In this document: one piece after another, positions 26,957 to 36,022 of the stretch
How positions within the stretch are numbered: position 1 is the first letter of the stretch
Layout of the letters: each line of letters begins with the position of its first letter
Source: Rhodobacteraceae bacterium UBA6796
Lineage (GTDB): Bacteria; Pseudomonadota; Alphaproteobacteria; Rhodobacterales; Rhodobacteraceae
DNA: 64,000 nt
NCBI GenBank assembly: GCA_002452815.1
Contig: DKFM01000017.1
Location: forward strand, 1 to 64,000
Direction: 5' to 3'
Translations under genes and position numbers: made by a program
The notes under the pieces: generated by a model
Told to the model about the DNA's origin: nothing
What the model saw: the letters and a program-made list of their open reading frames with translations, nothing else
The model's database searches: none

Positions 26957-27865
26957 ATGGACTGGGACAAGCTACGAATCTTTCACGCCGTCGCGGATGC
27001 GGGGTCGCTGACCCATGCCGGCGATGCGCTGCATCTGTCGCAATCTGCGGTGAGCCGCCAGATTCGCGCGCTGGAAGAGGCGTTGGGCACCACCCTGTTC
27101 CACCGCCATGCCCGTGGCCTGATTCTGACCGAGCAGGGCGAGTTGCTGTTCGATGCCACCTCGACCATGGCCAAAAAGCTCGACAGCGCCGCCGCACGCA
27201 TCCGCGACAGCGAAGAAGAAGTGTTCGGCGAACTGAAGGTGACCACGACCGTTGGCTTCGGCACGCTGTGGCTCGCACCGCGGCTGACCAAGCTTTACGA
27301 ACGCTATCCCGATCTGAAGATTGACCTGCTTCTGGAAGAACGCGTGCTGGACCTGCCGATGCGCGAAGCCGATGTCGCGATCCGCATGAAGGAACCCGCC
27401 CAGGCCGACCTGATCCGCAAGCGGCTGCTGAACATCCGCATGCGGCTTTATGCGACGCCCGAATATCTTGCCACCGCAGGGCGGCCCGCAAAGCTCGAGG
27501 ATCTGCACACCCACCGGCTGATCTGCCAGAACCCGTCGACCCCGCAGGTGACGGCCGGGGCGCAGCTGGTGCAGCAGGTGATGGCCTATGACGTGGCCTC
27601 GACGCTGACCGTCAACAACTACTTCGGTGTGTTGCAGGGCGTCCTGAACCATCTGGGCGTTGGGATCCTGCCCGATTACCTGACCGTGGATTTCCCCGGC
27701 ATCGAACGCGTTCTGCCCGAGGTGGAATCGGTCGAGGTGCCGGTGTTCCTGGCCTACCCCGAAGAGTTGCGCCAATCGCGCCGGGTCACCGCCTTCCGCG
27801 ACTTCGTGCAGGACGAGATCCTTGCCTATCGTCGGCAACAGACGGGCGACGCAACCTCTGATTGA
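26957..27865 (+). CDS. LysR-family transcriptional regulator
   Basis: A 302-residue LTTR. The N-terminal helix-turn-helix is 'AGDALHLSQSAVSRQIRAL', with 'FHRHARGLILTEQGELLF' after it, then a linker helix and a substrate-binding domain ('TTTVGFGTLWLAPRLTKLY'). The start at 26957 (MDWDKLRIF) is preferred because it matches where LTTR N-termini usually begin; a GTG nine codons upstream is possible. It is divergent from indolepyruvate oxidoreductase and may regulate it, but this LTTR type is widespread in alphaproteobacteria and could have other targets. Confidence 0.85.
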   Translation: MDWDKLRIFHAVADAGSLTHAGDALHLSQSAVSRQIRALEEALGTTLFHRHARGLILTEQGELLFDATSTMAKKLDSAAARIRDSEEEVFGELKVTTTVGFGTLWLAPRLTKLYERYPDLKIDLLLEERVLDLPMREADVAIRMKEPAQADLIRKRLLNIRMRLYATPEYLATAGRPAKLEDLHTHRLICQNPSTPQVTAGAQLVQQVMAYDVASTLTVNNYFGVLQGVLNHLGVGILPDYLTVDFPGIERVLPEVESVEVPVFLAYPEELRQSRRVTAFRDFVQDEILAYRRQQTGDATSD

Positions 27866-27920
27866 GGTGAGGCATTACCACAGCGCATAACGGCCATGCT
27901 GCATCTGCGGCATGATTCTC

Positions 27921-27949
27921 CTTGAACGGTTCACAAACTGCCCATAAAT
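27921..27949 (+). promoter_or_regulatory. Sigma-32 (RpoH)-like promoter
   Basis: CTTGAAC (27921-27927), 13 bp, CCCATAAAT (27941-27949). This fits the heat-shock sigma pattern CTTGAA / CCCAT-T-A better than a 17-bp housekeeping promoter, although TTGAAC-N17-TAAATC is an alternative reading. It should start transcription near 27955-27960. Confidence 0.55.
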
Positions 27950-27956
27950 CGAGCTT

Positions 27957-28040
27957 CGAAGGCGATGAGATGAGGAATCTCTCATCATCTTCTACCTCCC
28001 TGTTGGACTAAGGCCGAGCATTGTCTCGGCCATTTTTTTA
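27957..28040 (+). ncRNA. Candidate small RNA with anti-Shine-Dalgarno segment
   Basis: No reading frame fits this non-coding stretch between the LysR gene and purL. Downstream of a sigma-32-like promoter come, in order: a hairpin GATGAGA/TCTCATC (27964-27970 with 27980-27986), a single-stranded segment containing ACCTCCC (27994-28000) complementary to purine-rich ribosome sites, and a strong terminator with seven Ts. The plan of hairpin, exposed CCTCCC and terminator recalls the RpoH-dependent CcsR-type RNAs of Rhodobacter. The exact 5' end is a guess. Confidence 0.6.
28012..28039 (+). terminator. Rho-independent terminator of the small RNA
   Basis: GGCCGAG (28012-28018), 6-nt loop, CTCGGCC (28025-28031), then A and seven Ts. 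Distance to the LysR stop (147 bp) and the promoter in between argue that it ends a separate transcript. Confidence 0.9.
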
Positions 28041-28243
28041 TCCCGCGCCCATCCATCCCGGGGGTGCGCCGCACGCCCCGCCTATGCGCCTTACCCACGG
28101 CCCTGACGGCCCCAACCCGCCGCGCCCCCTGTTTTGCATGTGCATAGGGTCAAAACGGCGCATCTTTCCCGGCCAACGCCCCTTTTCCCGCAGGCCCACA
28201 TGCCCTAAAGATCGCGCAACACACGCGCCTTCGGAGGACCATG

Positions 28244-30406
28244 ATGAACGAGCCGCAGATCACTCCCGACCTGATTGCCGCCCACGGCCTCAAACCCGAC
28301 GAATACGCGCGCATCCTGGAAATCATCGGCCGCGAACCCACCTTCACCGAGCTTGGCATCTTCTCGGCGATGTGGAACGAACATTGCTCTTACAAATCCT
28401 CGAAGAAATGGCTGCGCACCCTGCACACCACCGGCCCGCAGGTGATCTGCGGCCCGGGCGAAAACGCGGGTGTGGTCGACATCGGCGACGGTCAGGCCGT
28501 GATCTTCAAGATGGAAAGCCACAACCACCCCTCCTACATCGAACCGCATCAGGGCGCCGCGACCGGCGTCGGCGGCATCCTGCGCGACGTGTTCACCATG
28601 GGCGCCCGCCCGATCGCGGCGATGGACAGCCTGTCCTTCGGCCTGCCCAGCCACCCTAAAACCAGCCATATCGTGAAGGGCGTGGTCGAGGGCGTGGGCA
28701 GCTATGGCAACTGCTTCGGCGTGCCCAACGTCGGCGGCGAAGTGCGCTTCCATGCGTCCTATAACGGCAACTGCCTTGTGAACGCCTTCGCGGCGGGTCT
28801 GGCCGAAACCGACAACATCTTCTATTGCGCGGCCTCGGGCGTCGGCATGCCGGTGGTCTATCTGGGCGCCAAGACCGGCCGTGACGGCGTCGGCGGCGCG
28901 ACCATGGCCTCGGCCGAATTCGACGACACGATCGAGGAAAAACGCCCCACCGTGCAGGTTGGCGACCCCTTCACCGAGAAATGCCTGATGGAGGCCTGCA
29001 TGGAACTGATGCAGACCGACGCGGTGATCTCGATCCAGGACATGGGCGCTGCGGGTCTGACCTGCTCGGCCGTGGAAATGGGCGACAAGGGCGGTCTGGG
29101 CATCAAGCTGCAACTCGATCATGTGCCGCAGCGCGAAACCAACATGACCGCCTACGAGATGATGCTCAGCGAAAGCCAGGAGCGGATGCTGATGGTGCTG
29201 AAGCCGGAAAAAGAGGCCGAAGCCCGCGCGATCTTTGAAAAATGGGATCTGGATTTCGCCATCGTCGGCGAAACCATCGCCGAAGACCGCTTCCTGATCG
29301 TGCATGGCAACGAGGTGAAAGCCGATCTGCCGCTGTCGAAGCTCAGCTCCAGCGCGCCGGAATATGATCGCCCCTGGGTCGAGACGCCCGCCGCCGCGCC
29401 GCTGGCCGGCCTGCCCGAGATCGGCCCGATCGAGGCGCTGAAAGCCCTGATCGGATCGCCGAACTACGCCGCGAAGGACTGGGTGTTCCAGCAGTACGAC
29501 ACGCAGGTCATGGGCGATACCGTGCGCCGCCCCGGCCAAGGCGCGGGCGTGGTGCGCATCCATGGCACCGACAAGGCCGTGGCCTTCACCAGCGACGTGA
29601 CGCCGCGCTACGTCAAGGCCAACCCGTTCGAGGGCGGCAAGCAGGCGGTGGCCGAGGCCTACCGCAACCTGACCGCCGTCGGCGCGCTGCCGCTGGCCAC
29701 CACCGACAACCTGAACTTCGGCAACCCCGAGAAGCCCGAGATCATGGGCCAGCTGGTCGGCGCGATCAAAGGCATCGATGCGGCCTGCCGCGCGCTCGAC
29801 TTCCCGATCGTGTCGGGCAACGTCTCGCTTTACAACGAAACCGACGGCACCGGCATTATGCCCACGCCCACCATCGGCGCCGTGGGCCTGCTGAAATCGC
29901 TGGACGAGATGATCGCGGGTCTGCCCGAGGCGGGCGACATCGCGCTGGTAATCGGGGAAACCTTCGGCCATCTGGGCCAATCGGCACTGGCCTACGAGGC
30001 CTTCGGGATCGAGGCGGGCGATGCCCCCGCCGTCGATCTGGCAGCTGAACGCAAGAATGGCGAATTCCTGCGTGCGCAGCACAAGCTGGTCAAGGGCGCG
30101 ACCGACCTGTCGGATGGCGGGCTGGCGCTGGCGGCCTTTGAAATGGCCGAAGCCGCCGGTCTGGGCGTGACGCTGGACGCGAGCGACATCGCCACACTCT
30201 TTGGCGAGGATCAGGCGCGCTATCTGGTGATCTGCGACGCCGCTGGCGCCGTCGCGCTGGAGGCCGCAGCCAGGGCCGCCAACGTGACGGTGACCCGCGT
30301 CGGCCGGTTTGGCGGCGATGCGGTAACCTTTGGCGCCGCCACGGCCCCTCTGGCCGATCTGAGCGCAATCTATCGCACGGCCTTTGCCGCCGCGGTCGAA
30401 GGCTGA
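28244..30406 (+). CDS. purL: Phosphoribosylformylglycinamidine synthase subunit PurL
   Basis: A 720-residue small-type PurL that converts FGAR to FGAM with PurQ and PurS. Motifs include '[13 protein letters not shown]', '[20 protein letters not shown]', '[12 protein letters not shown]', and in the second half '[20 protein letters not shown]'. Two adjacent ATGs are present; 28244 lies six bases after GGAGG and is preferred over 28241. It is a single gene, followed by a hairpin repeat. purQ and purS are not in the window. Confidence 0.96.
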   Translation: MNEPQITPDLIAAHGLKPDEYARILEIIGREPTFTELGIFSAMWNEHCSYKSSKKWLRTLHTTGPQVICGPGENAGVVDIGDGQAVIFKMESHNHPSYIEPHQGAATGVGGILRDVFTMGARPIAAMDSLSFGLPSHPKTSHIVKGVVEGVGSYGNCFGVPNVGGEVRFHASYNGNCLVNAFAAGLAETDNIFYCAASGVGMPVVYLGAKTGRDGVGGATMASAEFDDTIEEKRPTVQVGDPFTEKCLMEACMELMQTDAVISIQDMGAAGLTCSAVEMGDKGGLGIKLQLDHVPQRETNMTAYEMMLSESQERMLMVLKPEKEAEARAIFEKWDLDFAIVGETIAEDRFLIVHGNEVKADLPLSKLSSSAPEYDRPWVETPAAAPLAGLPEIGPIEALKALIGSPNYAAKDWVFQQYDTQVMGDTVRRPGQGAGVVRIHGTDKAVAFTSDVTPRYVKANPFEGGKQAVAEAYRNLTAVGALPLATTDNLNFGNPEKPEIMGQLVGAIKGIDAACRALDFPIVSGNVSLYNETDGTGIMPTPTIGAVGLLKSLDEMIAGLPEAGDIALVIGETFGHLGQSALAYEAFGIEAGDAPAVDLAAERKNGEFLRAQHKLVKGATDLSDGGLALAAFEMAEAAGLGVTLDASDIATLFGEDQARYLVICDAAGAVALEAAARAANVTVTRVGRFGGDAVTFGAATAPLADLSAIYRTAFAAAVEG

Positions 30407-30416
30407 GACCGCAGAC

Positions 30417-30520
30417 GGGGGGCTGTCTGCCCCCCGCACCCCCCGAGAGTATTTTCACCAAGAAGAAGGGCGTATTTCTTCTTGGCCCAAATACTCCCGC
30501 CGGAGGCTCCGGCGCAGCCG
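30417..30520. repeat. Composite hairpin repeat, copy 2 (complete)
   Basis: G6/C6 hairpin (30417-30435), arms containing GAGTATTTTCACCAAGAAGAA-type (from 30445) and TTTCTTCTTGGCCCAAATAC (30475-30494), then a GC-rich tail. It lies between purL and bolA. Confidence 0.85.
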
Positions 30521-30577
30521 CCCTTGCAGCGCCTCGGCCCAGGCCCTAGATTTGTCGCAACGAGCGAGGAGACCCGA

Positions 30578-30820
30578 ATGCCGATGGAAGCCCAAGACAT
30601 CGAAAACCTGATCCGCGCGGGGTTTCCCGATGCCAAGATCACCATCACCGATCTGGCAGGCGACGGGAATCACTGGGCCGCCGAAGTGATCGACGCCTCT
30701 TTCAAGGGCATGAACCGGGTGCAACAACAACGCGCGGTGTTTGCCGCGTTGAAGGGTGCGATGGACGGCGCCAATGCGCCGCTGCACGCCCTGGCGCTGA
30801 CGACCAAGGCCCCCGACTGA
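30578..30820 (+). CDS. bolA: BolA-family protein
   Basis: An 80-residue BolA-like protein. The class II KH-like fold is recognisable from '[18 protein letters not shown]' and the C-terminal '[11 protein letters not shown]', with the invariant His. The start at 30578 has GAGGAG upstream. It is followed 37 bp later by the monothiol glutaredoxin gene. BolA and CGFS glutaredoxins form [2Fe-2S]-bridged heterodimers, so the pair likely works in iron-sulfur trafficking. Confidence 0.9.
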   Translation: MPMEAQDIENLIRAGFPDAKITITDLAGDGNHWAAEVIDASFKGMNRVQQQRAVFAALKGAMDGANAPLHALALTTKAPD

Positions 30821-30857
30821 TTTCAGGCCCTCCCCGGGCGACCGAAAGGACAGACAG

Positions 30858-31217
30858 ATGAGCGCGATCGAACAGATCAAACAGGATATCGCCAGCAATG
30901 ACGTGGTGCTTTACATGAAGGGCACCAAGGAAATGCCGCAATGCGGGTTTTCCTCGCGCGTGGCGGGCGTGCTGAACTTCATGGGTGTGACCTACAAGGA
31001 CGTGAACGTTCTGGCCGATGCCGAGATCCGTCAGGGCATCAAGGATTTCTCGGACTGGCCGACGATCCCGCAGCTTTACGTCAAGGGCGAATTCGTCGGC
31101 GGCTGCGATATCGTGACCGAAATGACCCTGTCGGGCGAACTGGATCAGCTGTTCGAAGACAAGGGCGTGGCCTACAACAAAGAGGCCGCCGAACAGATCC
31201 GCGCCGCCAACGCCTGA
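30858..31217 (+). CDS. grxD: Monothiol glutaredoxin (Grx4/GrxD)
   Basis: A 119-residue CGFS-type glutaredoxin. The active site is '[18 protein letters not shown]' (Cys29), with '[20 protein letters not shown]' for glutathione binding. Such proteins carry and transfer [2Fe-2S] clusters rather than reduce disulfides. Co-directional with bolA just upstream. A clear terminator follows. Confidence 0.95.
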   Translation: MSAIEQIKQDIASNDVVLYMKGTKEMPQCGFSSRVAGVLNFMGVTYKDVNVLADAEIRQGIKDFSDWPTIPQLYVKGEFVGGCDIVTEMTLSGELDQLFEDKGVAYNKEAAEQIRAANA

Positions 31218-31237
31218 CCGGCACCGACATCTGCCAC

Positions 31238-31264
31238 AAAGCCCCGTGTCCTGCGCGGGGCTTT
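31238..31264 (+). terminator. Rho-independent terminator after grxD
   Basis: AAAGCCCCG (31238-31246), 9-nt loop, CGGGGCTTT (31256-31264) followed by TG and Ts. Confidence 0.85.
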
Positions 31265-31351
31265 TGCTTTGCCTCCCCTTGCCCAGCCCCGTTGCGGCGC
31301 GCCCGGGCTTTGGGTAGCCTGCCGTCAGGCCCGCTCAGTTCAGGACACCCC

Positions 31352-32311
31352 ATGTCTTTCCCCTCGACCGCACCCCGCAACCCCGGCATGCCGCTCGAGC
31401 CTGCGTGGTTCGCGCAGATCGCCGTCAATACGCCTGCCGCCGAGGCCCGGGCCGCCAGCCTGACCGCCCGCCGCAGCCTGAAGAAGAACCATCAGGCCGC
31501 CTGGCTGGTCAACGCGATCCGCTGCATGGATCTGACCACGCTGGCGGGCGATGACACCGAAGACCGCGTGGCCCGGCTGTGCGCCAAGGCGCGCCGCCCG
31601 CTGGCCGATCACATCATGGCGGGGCTGGGGCTGGATCATCTGACCACCGGTGCGATCTGCGTCTATCCGACGATGGTCGGCGCGGCGGTGCGCGCCCTTG
31701 ACGGGTCGGGGATTCCGGTGGCCTCTGTCGCGACGGGCTTTCCCGCCGGGCTGATGCCGCTGGATCTGCGCCTGGCCGAGATCAGCTATGCGGTCGATCA
31801 GGGCGCCGATGAAATCGACATCGTGATTACCCGTGCCCATGTGCTGCAGGGCAACTGGACCGCGCTGTATGACGAGATCGCGGCGATGCGCGCGGCCTGC
31901 GGGGCGGCGCATATGAAGGCGATCCTGGCCACCGGCGATCTGAAGACGCTGCGCAACGTCTATATGGCCTCGATGGTGGCGATGCAGGCGGGCGCCGATT
32001 TCATCAAGACCTCGACGGGCAAAGAAGGCGTGAACGCCACCCTGCCGGTCAGCCTGACCATGGTGCGGGCGCTGCGCGATTATGGCGCGCGCACGGGTGT
32101 GCGGATCGGCTTCAAGCCTGCGGGCGGGATGAAAACGGCGAAGGACGCGCTGAACTGGCAGATCCTGATGAACGAGGAGATGGGCCGCGACTGGCTGCGC
32201 CCCGATCTGTTCCGGCTTGGCGCCTCGTCGATGCTGGGCGATATCGAGCGGCAGCTCGAACACCATGTGACCGGGCGCTATGCGTCCTCCAGCCGCCATG
32301 CACTGGCCTGA
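31352..32311 (+). CDS. deoC: Deoxyribose-phosphate aldolase
   Basis: A 319-residue class I aldolase that splits 2-deoxyribose-5-phosphate into glyceraldehyde-3-phosphate and acetaldehyde. The Schiff-base Lys is in 'FIKTSTGKEG' (about residue 219), the second Lys in 'GFKPAGGMKTAKDA', and 'EIDIVI' marks the Asp-bearing strand. The start at 31352 has AGGA upstream. It lies 7 bp from the ALDH16 gene, which could oxidise the acetaldehyde produced. Confidence 0.93.
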   Translation: MSFPSTAPRNPGMPLEPAWFAQIAVNTPAAEARAASLTARRSLKKNHQAAWLVNAIRCMDLTTLAGDDTEDRVARLCAKARRPLADHIMAGLGLDHLTTGAICVYPTMVGAAVRALDGSGIPVASVATGFPAGLMPLDLRLAEISYAVDQGADEIDIVITRAHVLQGNWTALYDEIAAMRAACGAAHMKAILATGDLKTLRNVYMASMVAMQAGADFIKTSTGKEGVNATLPVSLTMVRALRDYGARTGVRIGFKPAGGMKTAKDALNWQILMNEEMGRDWLRPDLFRLGASSMLGDIERQLEHHVTGRYASSSRHALA

Positions 32312-32318
32312 GGGAAAG

Positions 32319-34655
32319 ATGCCGACTGTGACCGAGATTCTGGAAACCATGGACTATGGCCCGGCCCCCGAGGCAACCGACGAGGTGCGCGCCTGGCTGG
32401 CCGCGCGCGGGCGTTTCGGCCATTTCATCAACGGCGCCTTCACCAAGCCCGGTGATACCTTTGTCACCGACAACCCCGCCACCGCCGAGACCCTGGCCGA
32501 GGTGACGCAGGGCACCGCCGAGGATATCTCCGCCGCCGTCACCGCCGCGCGCCGGGCGCAGCCGAAATGGGCCGCCCTGCCCGGCCATGCGCGCGCCAAG
32601 TGGCTTTATGCCATCGCGCGCCATCTGCAGAAACGCGAACGGTTCCTGTCGGTGCTCGAGACGCTCGATAACGGCAAGCCGATCCGCGAAAGCCGCGATG
32701 TCGATCTGCCGCTGGCGATCCGGCATTTCTACCATCACGCGGGCTGGGCCGAACTGCTGGCCGATGAATTCCCCGGTCAGGCGCCGCATGGGGTCTGCGG
32801 GCAGATCATCCCGTGGAATTTCCCGCTGCTGATGCTGGCGTGGAAGGTCGCGCCCGCCCTGGCCGCGGGCAATACCGTGGTGCTGAAACCCGCCGAATAC
32901 ACGCCGCTGACCGCCTTGGCCTTTGCCGAGATCTGCGCCGAGGTGGGCCTGCCCAAGGGTGTTGTGAACATCGTCACCGGCGATGGCGCGACCGGCGCGG
33001 CGCTGGTCGCGGCGCCCGTCGACAAGATCGCCTTCACCGGGTCCACCGAAGTCGGCCGGGCGATCCGCACCGCCACGGCGGGCAGCGGCAAGGCGCTGAC
33101 GCTGGAGCTGGGCGGCAAATCGCCCTTCATCGTCTTTGCCGATGCCGATCTGGATGCGGCGGTCGAGGGCGTCGTCGATGCGATCTGGTTCAATCAGGGG
33201 CAGGTCTGCTGCGCGGGGTCACGCCTGCTGGTGGCCGAGGCGGTGGCCGACACCTTCACCGCCCGCCTGACCGCCCGGCTGGCTAAGCTGCGCGTCGGCG
33301 ATCCGCTGGACAAATGCACCGACATGGGGGCGCTTGTGCATCCGGTGCAACTGGCCCGGGTTCGCGAGCTGGTCAGCCGGGGCGAGGCGGCGGGCGCGCG
33401 CCTGATCCAGACCGAATGCCAACTGCCCGCCAAGGGCAGCTTCTTTGCCCCCGGCATCCTGACCGGCGCCCAGCCCGCCAATCCGGCGATGGTCGAGGAA
33501 ATCTTCGGTCCTGTTGCCACGCTCAGCACCTTCCGCACGCCCGACGAGGCGGTGGAACTGGCCAACAACACCCGCTACGGGCTGTCGGCCTCGATCTGGT
33601 CGGAAAACCTGACGCTGGCGCTGGATATCGCGGCCAAGGTCAAGGCGGGTGTGGTCTGGGTGAACCAGACCAATGTCTTCGACGCCGCCGCAGGCTTTGG
33701 CGGGATGCGCGAAAGCGGCTTTGGCCGCGAAGGCGGGCGCGAGGGGATGGCCGCCTATCTGCGCACGCCCGAGCCGAAGGCACGCCCCGAGGGCAGCACG
33801 GATTTCACCGCCAGCCCGCGTCCCGACACGCCCGCCGAGCCGGGGATCGACCGCACGGCAAAGCTCTATATCGGCGGCGCGCAGAAGCGCCCCGACAGCG
33901 GCTATTCCTACGCGATCACCCATAAGGGCACCGAAATCGGGCTGGCGCCGCTCGGGTCGCGCAAGGACATCCGCAACGCGGTCGAGGCTGCGCACAAGGC
34001 CAGCGGCTGGTCCAAGGCCACCGGCCACAACCGCGCGCAGGTGCTGTATTACATCGCCGAAAATCTGGCCGCGCGCGCAGGTGAATTCGAGGCACGGCTG
34101 AAAAGCACGGGCCACGACCCGCGCGAGGTCGAGGCGACGATCCAGCGCGCCTTCTATTATGCCGCCTGGGCCGACAAGTTCGACGGCGCGGTAAAATCGA
34201 CCAAGACGCGCAATGTGACGCTGGCGATGCACGAGCCCTTCGGCCTGATGGGCGTGGCCTGCCCCGATGCGGCGCCGCTTCTGGGCTTTGCCAGCCTCGT
34301 GCTGCCCGCCATCGCGATGGGCAACCGGGTGGTGGCGATCCCCGCGCCCTCGATGCCACTGGCGGTGACCGACCTCTATCAGGTGTTCGACACCTCGGAC
34401 CTGCCCGGCGGCGTGGTCAATATCGTGACCGGCCCGCGCGACGATCTGGCCCGCACGCTGGCCCAGCACGATGACGTGGCGGCCCTGTGGTATTGCGGCA
34501 GCGCCCAAGGTGCTGCGATGGTCGAGGCCGAAAGTGCGGCCAACCTGAAGCCCACCTGGGTGATGGAGAACCGCGACTGGACCGATGCCCAGGGCCGCAG
34601 CTTCCTGACCCGTGCGACGCAGATCAAGACGATCTGGGTGCCTTATGGAGAGTGA
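32319..34655 (+). CDS. Two-domain aldehyde dehydrogenase (ALDH16 type)
   Basis: A 778-residue tandem ALDH. Domain 1 (about 1-480) has 'IIPWNFPLLMLAWKVAPALA', the Glu motif 'LELGGKSPF' and the catalytic Cys in 'FNQGQVCCAGSRL'. Domain 2 (about 515-778) starts 'DRTAKLYIGGAQK', keeps the Rossmann part ('GLMGVACPDAAPLLGFA') but ends before any Glu or Cys motif, so it is a pseudo-domain. This is the ALDH16 plan, known from Rhodobacteraceae relatives. The start has GAGGGA. It follows deoC by 7 bp, suggesting a deoxynucleoside-breakdown operon. Confidence 0.88.
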   Translation: MPTVTEILETMDYGPAPEATDEVRAWLAARGRFGHFINGAFTKPGDTFVTDNPATAETLAEVTQGTAEDISAAVTAARRAQPKWAALPGHARAKWLYAIARHLQKRERFLSVLETLDNGKPIRESRDVDLPLAIRHFYHHAGWAELLADEFPGQAPHGVCGQIIPWNFPLLMLAWKVAPALAAGNTVVLKPAEYTPLTALAFAEICAEVGLPKGVVNIVTGDGATGAALVAAPVDKIAFTGSTEVGRAIRTATAGSGKALTLELGGKSPFIVFADADLDAAVEGVVDAIWFNQGQVCCAGSRLLVAEAVADTFTARLTARLAKLRVGDPLDKCTDMGALVHPVQLARVRELVSRGEAAGARLIQTECQLPAKGSFFAPGILTGAQPANPAMVEEIFGPVATLSTFRTPDEAVELANNTRYGLSASIWSENLTLALDIAAKVKAGVVWVNQTNVFDAAAGFGGMRESGFGREGGREGMAAYLRTPEPKARPEGSTDFTASPRPDTPAEPGIDRTAKLYIGGAQKRPDSGYSYAITHKGTEIGLAPLGSRKDIRNAVEAAHKASGWSKATGHNRAQVLYYIAENLAARAGEFEARLKSTGHDPREVEATIQRAFYYAAWADKFDGAVKSTKTRNVTLAMHEPFGLMGVACPDAAPLLGFASLVLPAIAMGNRVVAIPAPSMPLAVTDLYQVFDTSDLPGGVVNIVTGPRDDLARTLAQHDDVAALWYCGSAQGAAMVEAESAANLKPTWVMENRDWTDAQGRSFLTRATQIKTIWVPYGE

Positions 34656-34803
34656 GGGAAGGCGGGTTCGAGCCCAAAGCGACCGATGCTGTACTTTGGA
34701 TGAATGGTGGCAATGAAGTGGGGGGATACAGCAACGACTTGTTGTGTAAGAAAAAGGCACATATCGGTACCCAAACCCGTCGGTTGATCGGAGTGTTAAA
34801 AAC
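34656..34803. other. Low-GC spacer before an orphan gene
   Basis: It is markedly richer in A and T than its neighbours and has no gene. A T-arm-like GGGTTCGAGCCC sits at 34669-34680, but no tRNA can be built from it. Confidence 0.4.
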
Positions 34804-35247
34804 GTGCGCATTTCCATTTGTCTTTTTGCTTGTCTTCTTTCTGCGCAACAGTCGTATGCGGACATTGTTCAGGTGCCCCTGCTCGAGGATGGCTCGGTGA
34901 ATGTCGAGGAAGCACTATCTGGTTTTCAGTTGGCTTTTCCCGTCTTCGAGAATGGAGTGCAGCCCAATGATTTTGTCGGAAAACTTCTCGGTGAACATTT
35001 TTCTGGTGAAGTGCTCAGGGCCGATGCAATACAGGATTTCACCCTTATCATTGAGGCTCCAACGCTCTCCGAGCACGGCAACTTTTTGATCGCCGTCTTG
35101 GCTACAGACGCAATCTGTAGTCGGAGCGGGCTCCGCCCAGGAATGGTTCTTTGGAGCGAAACAAAGAGCCGCAACGGCGCGGCCTGGGAAGTGACAACTT
35201 CCTGTGCTGCTGCGACTGACTGGAGACTATCAGATACTCCATCTTGA
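34804..35247 (+). CDS. Orphan exported protein of unknown function
   Basis: A 147-residue protein read from GTG at 34804. It has a short signal peptide ('ISICLFACLLSAQQSYA') and two later cysteines ('DAICSRSG', 'VTTSCAAATDW') that may pair. I recognise no domain. Codon use has many A/T third positions (for example TCT, GTT, TTT), unlike the flanking genes, so it may be a recent acquisition. It could also be a decayed gene, but the frame and signal peptide are intact. No clear SD was seen. Confidence 0.55.
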   Translation: MRISICLFACLLSAQQSYADIVQVPLLEDGSVNVEEALSGFQLAFPVFENGVQPNDFVGKLLGEHFSGEVLRADAIQDFTLIIEAPTLSEHGNFLIAVLATDAICSRSGLRPGMVLWSETKSRNGAAWEVTTSCAAATDWRLSDTPS

Positions 35248-35312
35248 AGTGATTGCAGACGTTGCAGAGCGTGTCATCAATGGCAGCTTCGTCCCGCACA
35301 CCCCCCAAACCA

Positions 35313-35338
35313 AAAGGCGCGCCGCGGGGCGCGCCTTT
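35313..35338 (-). terminator. Terminator at the end of the seven-gene leftward operon
   Basis: GGCGCGCC (35316-35323), 4-nt loop, GGCGCGCC (35328-35335) with AAA/TTT flanks. On the minus strand it is followed by TTTTGGTTTGG, just after the DUF1523 stop. Confidence 0.85.
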
Positions 35339-35340
35339 CG

Positions 35341-36015
35341 TCATTTCCGCGGTTTGCCCTGCCAGGTGCCGAGCCATCCTTTGAACCGGCCCCAGAGCCC
35401 GCGCACCTCGTCGCCGGCCGCATCGGCGCGGTCTTCGACCTCGTCCCAGGCCTCTCCCACATCCTCCAGCACCGGGTCGATCGAGCGTTCCTTGAACTGG
35501 CGCCACATTGCGCGGATCGTCAGCAGGACGATCAGGAACACCGTCAGGATGAAGATGTTGACCCAGGGAATGATCCGCACATCCGGCCCCGCGACCGGCT
35601 TGATCCCCACCGCGTTCGGGAAGATCGAGAACAGCTCGTTGCGCCAGCCGTAATGGGTGATGACCGCCCATTTCGGGTTTTCGGCGTTGGATTTCAGGTC
35701 GTCCGCCTCGGTTTGCAGGCTGGCGGTGTCGAACTTGAAATAGGGCGGCCAGTTCCAGCCGGTATCTTCATTGCGATACACCATCGGCTTGCCGTTGGTC
35801 TGGATCGCCGAGATGAACTGCACGTCGCGATTGGTCAGTGTGCCCGACTGATCGTCCGGCGAGGACCAGAAAATCCGCGTCCAGTCGTTCAGATCCTGCC
35901 GTTCCTGATAGGTGTTCACCACGCGCACGATGTCATGCTGCGGCAAGGTGTAGTGCAGGAAGCCCCCCACCACGATGAGGATCACCGCCAGGAATGTCCA
36001 TTTCACATATTTCAT
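35341..36015 (-). CDS. DUF1523-family membrane protein
   Basis: A 224-residue protein with two TM segments (7-24 and about 150-170), a periplasmic loop of about 125 residues between them ('DLNDWTRIFWSSPDDQ', 'GWNWPPYFKFD'), and a charged cytoplasmic tail ('VGEAWDEVEDRADAAGDEV'). The pattern fits DUF1523, whose function is unknown. It is the last gene of the leftward operon, 7 bp after the 92-residue membrane protein, and probably anchors or senses for the complex encoded upstream. Confidence 0.8.
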   Translation of the reverse strand: MKYVKWTFLAVILIVVGGFLHYTLPQHDIVRVVNTYQERQDLNDWTRIFWSSPDDQSGTLTNRDVQFISAIQTNGKPMVYRNEDTGWNWPPYFKFDTASLQTEADDLKSNAENPKWAVITHYGWRNELFSIFPNAVGIKPVAGPDVRIIPWVNIFILTVFLIVLLTIRAMWRQFKERSIDPVLEDVGEAWDEVEDRADAAGDEVRGLWGRFKGWLGTWQGKPRK

Positions 36016-36022
36016 CGCCGCC

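Noticed and set aside
27866..28020. Short peptide gene in the LysR-purL gap
   Set aside because: No start with a ribosome site leads to a frame of sensible length or composition. The promoter/terminator layout fits a non-coding RNA better.
28205..30439. Long minus-strand frame opposite purL
   Set aside because: It is an antisense shadow of a GC-rich gene, and the plus-strand product is an unmistakable PurL.
34665..34685. T-arm-like GGGTTCGAGCCC, possible tRNA remnant or attachment site
   Set aside because: The adjacent bases do not pair as a T stem, no acceptor or anticodon arm can be formed, and no integrase or matching tRNA copy is present.
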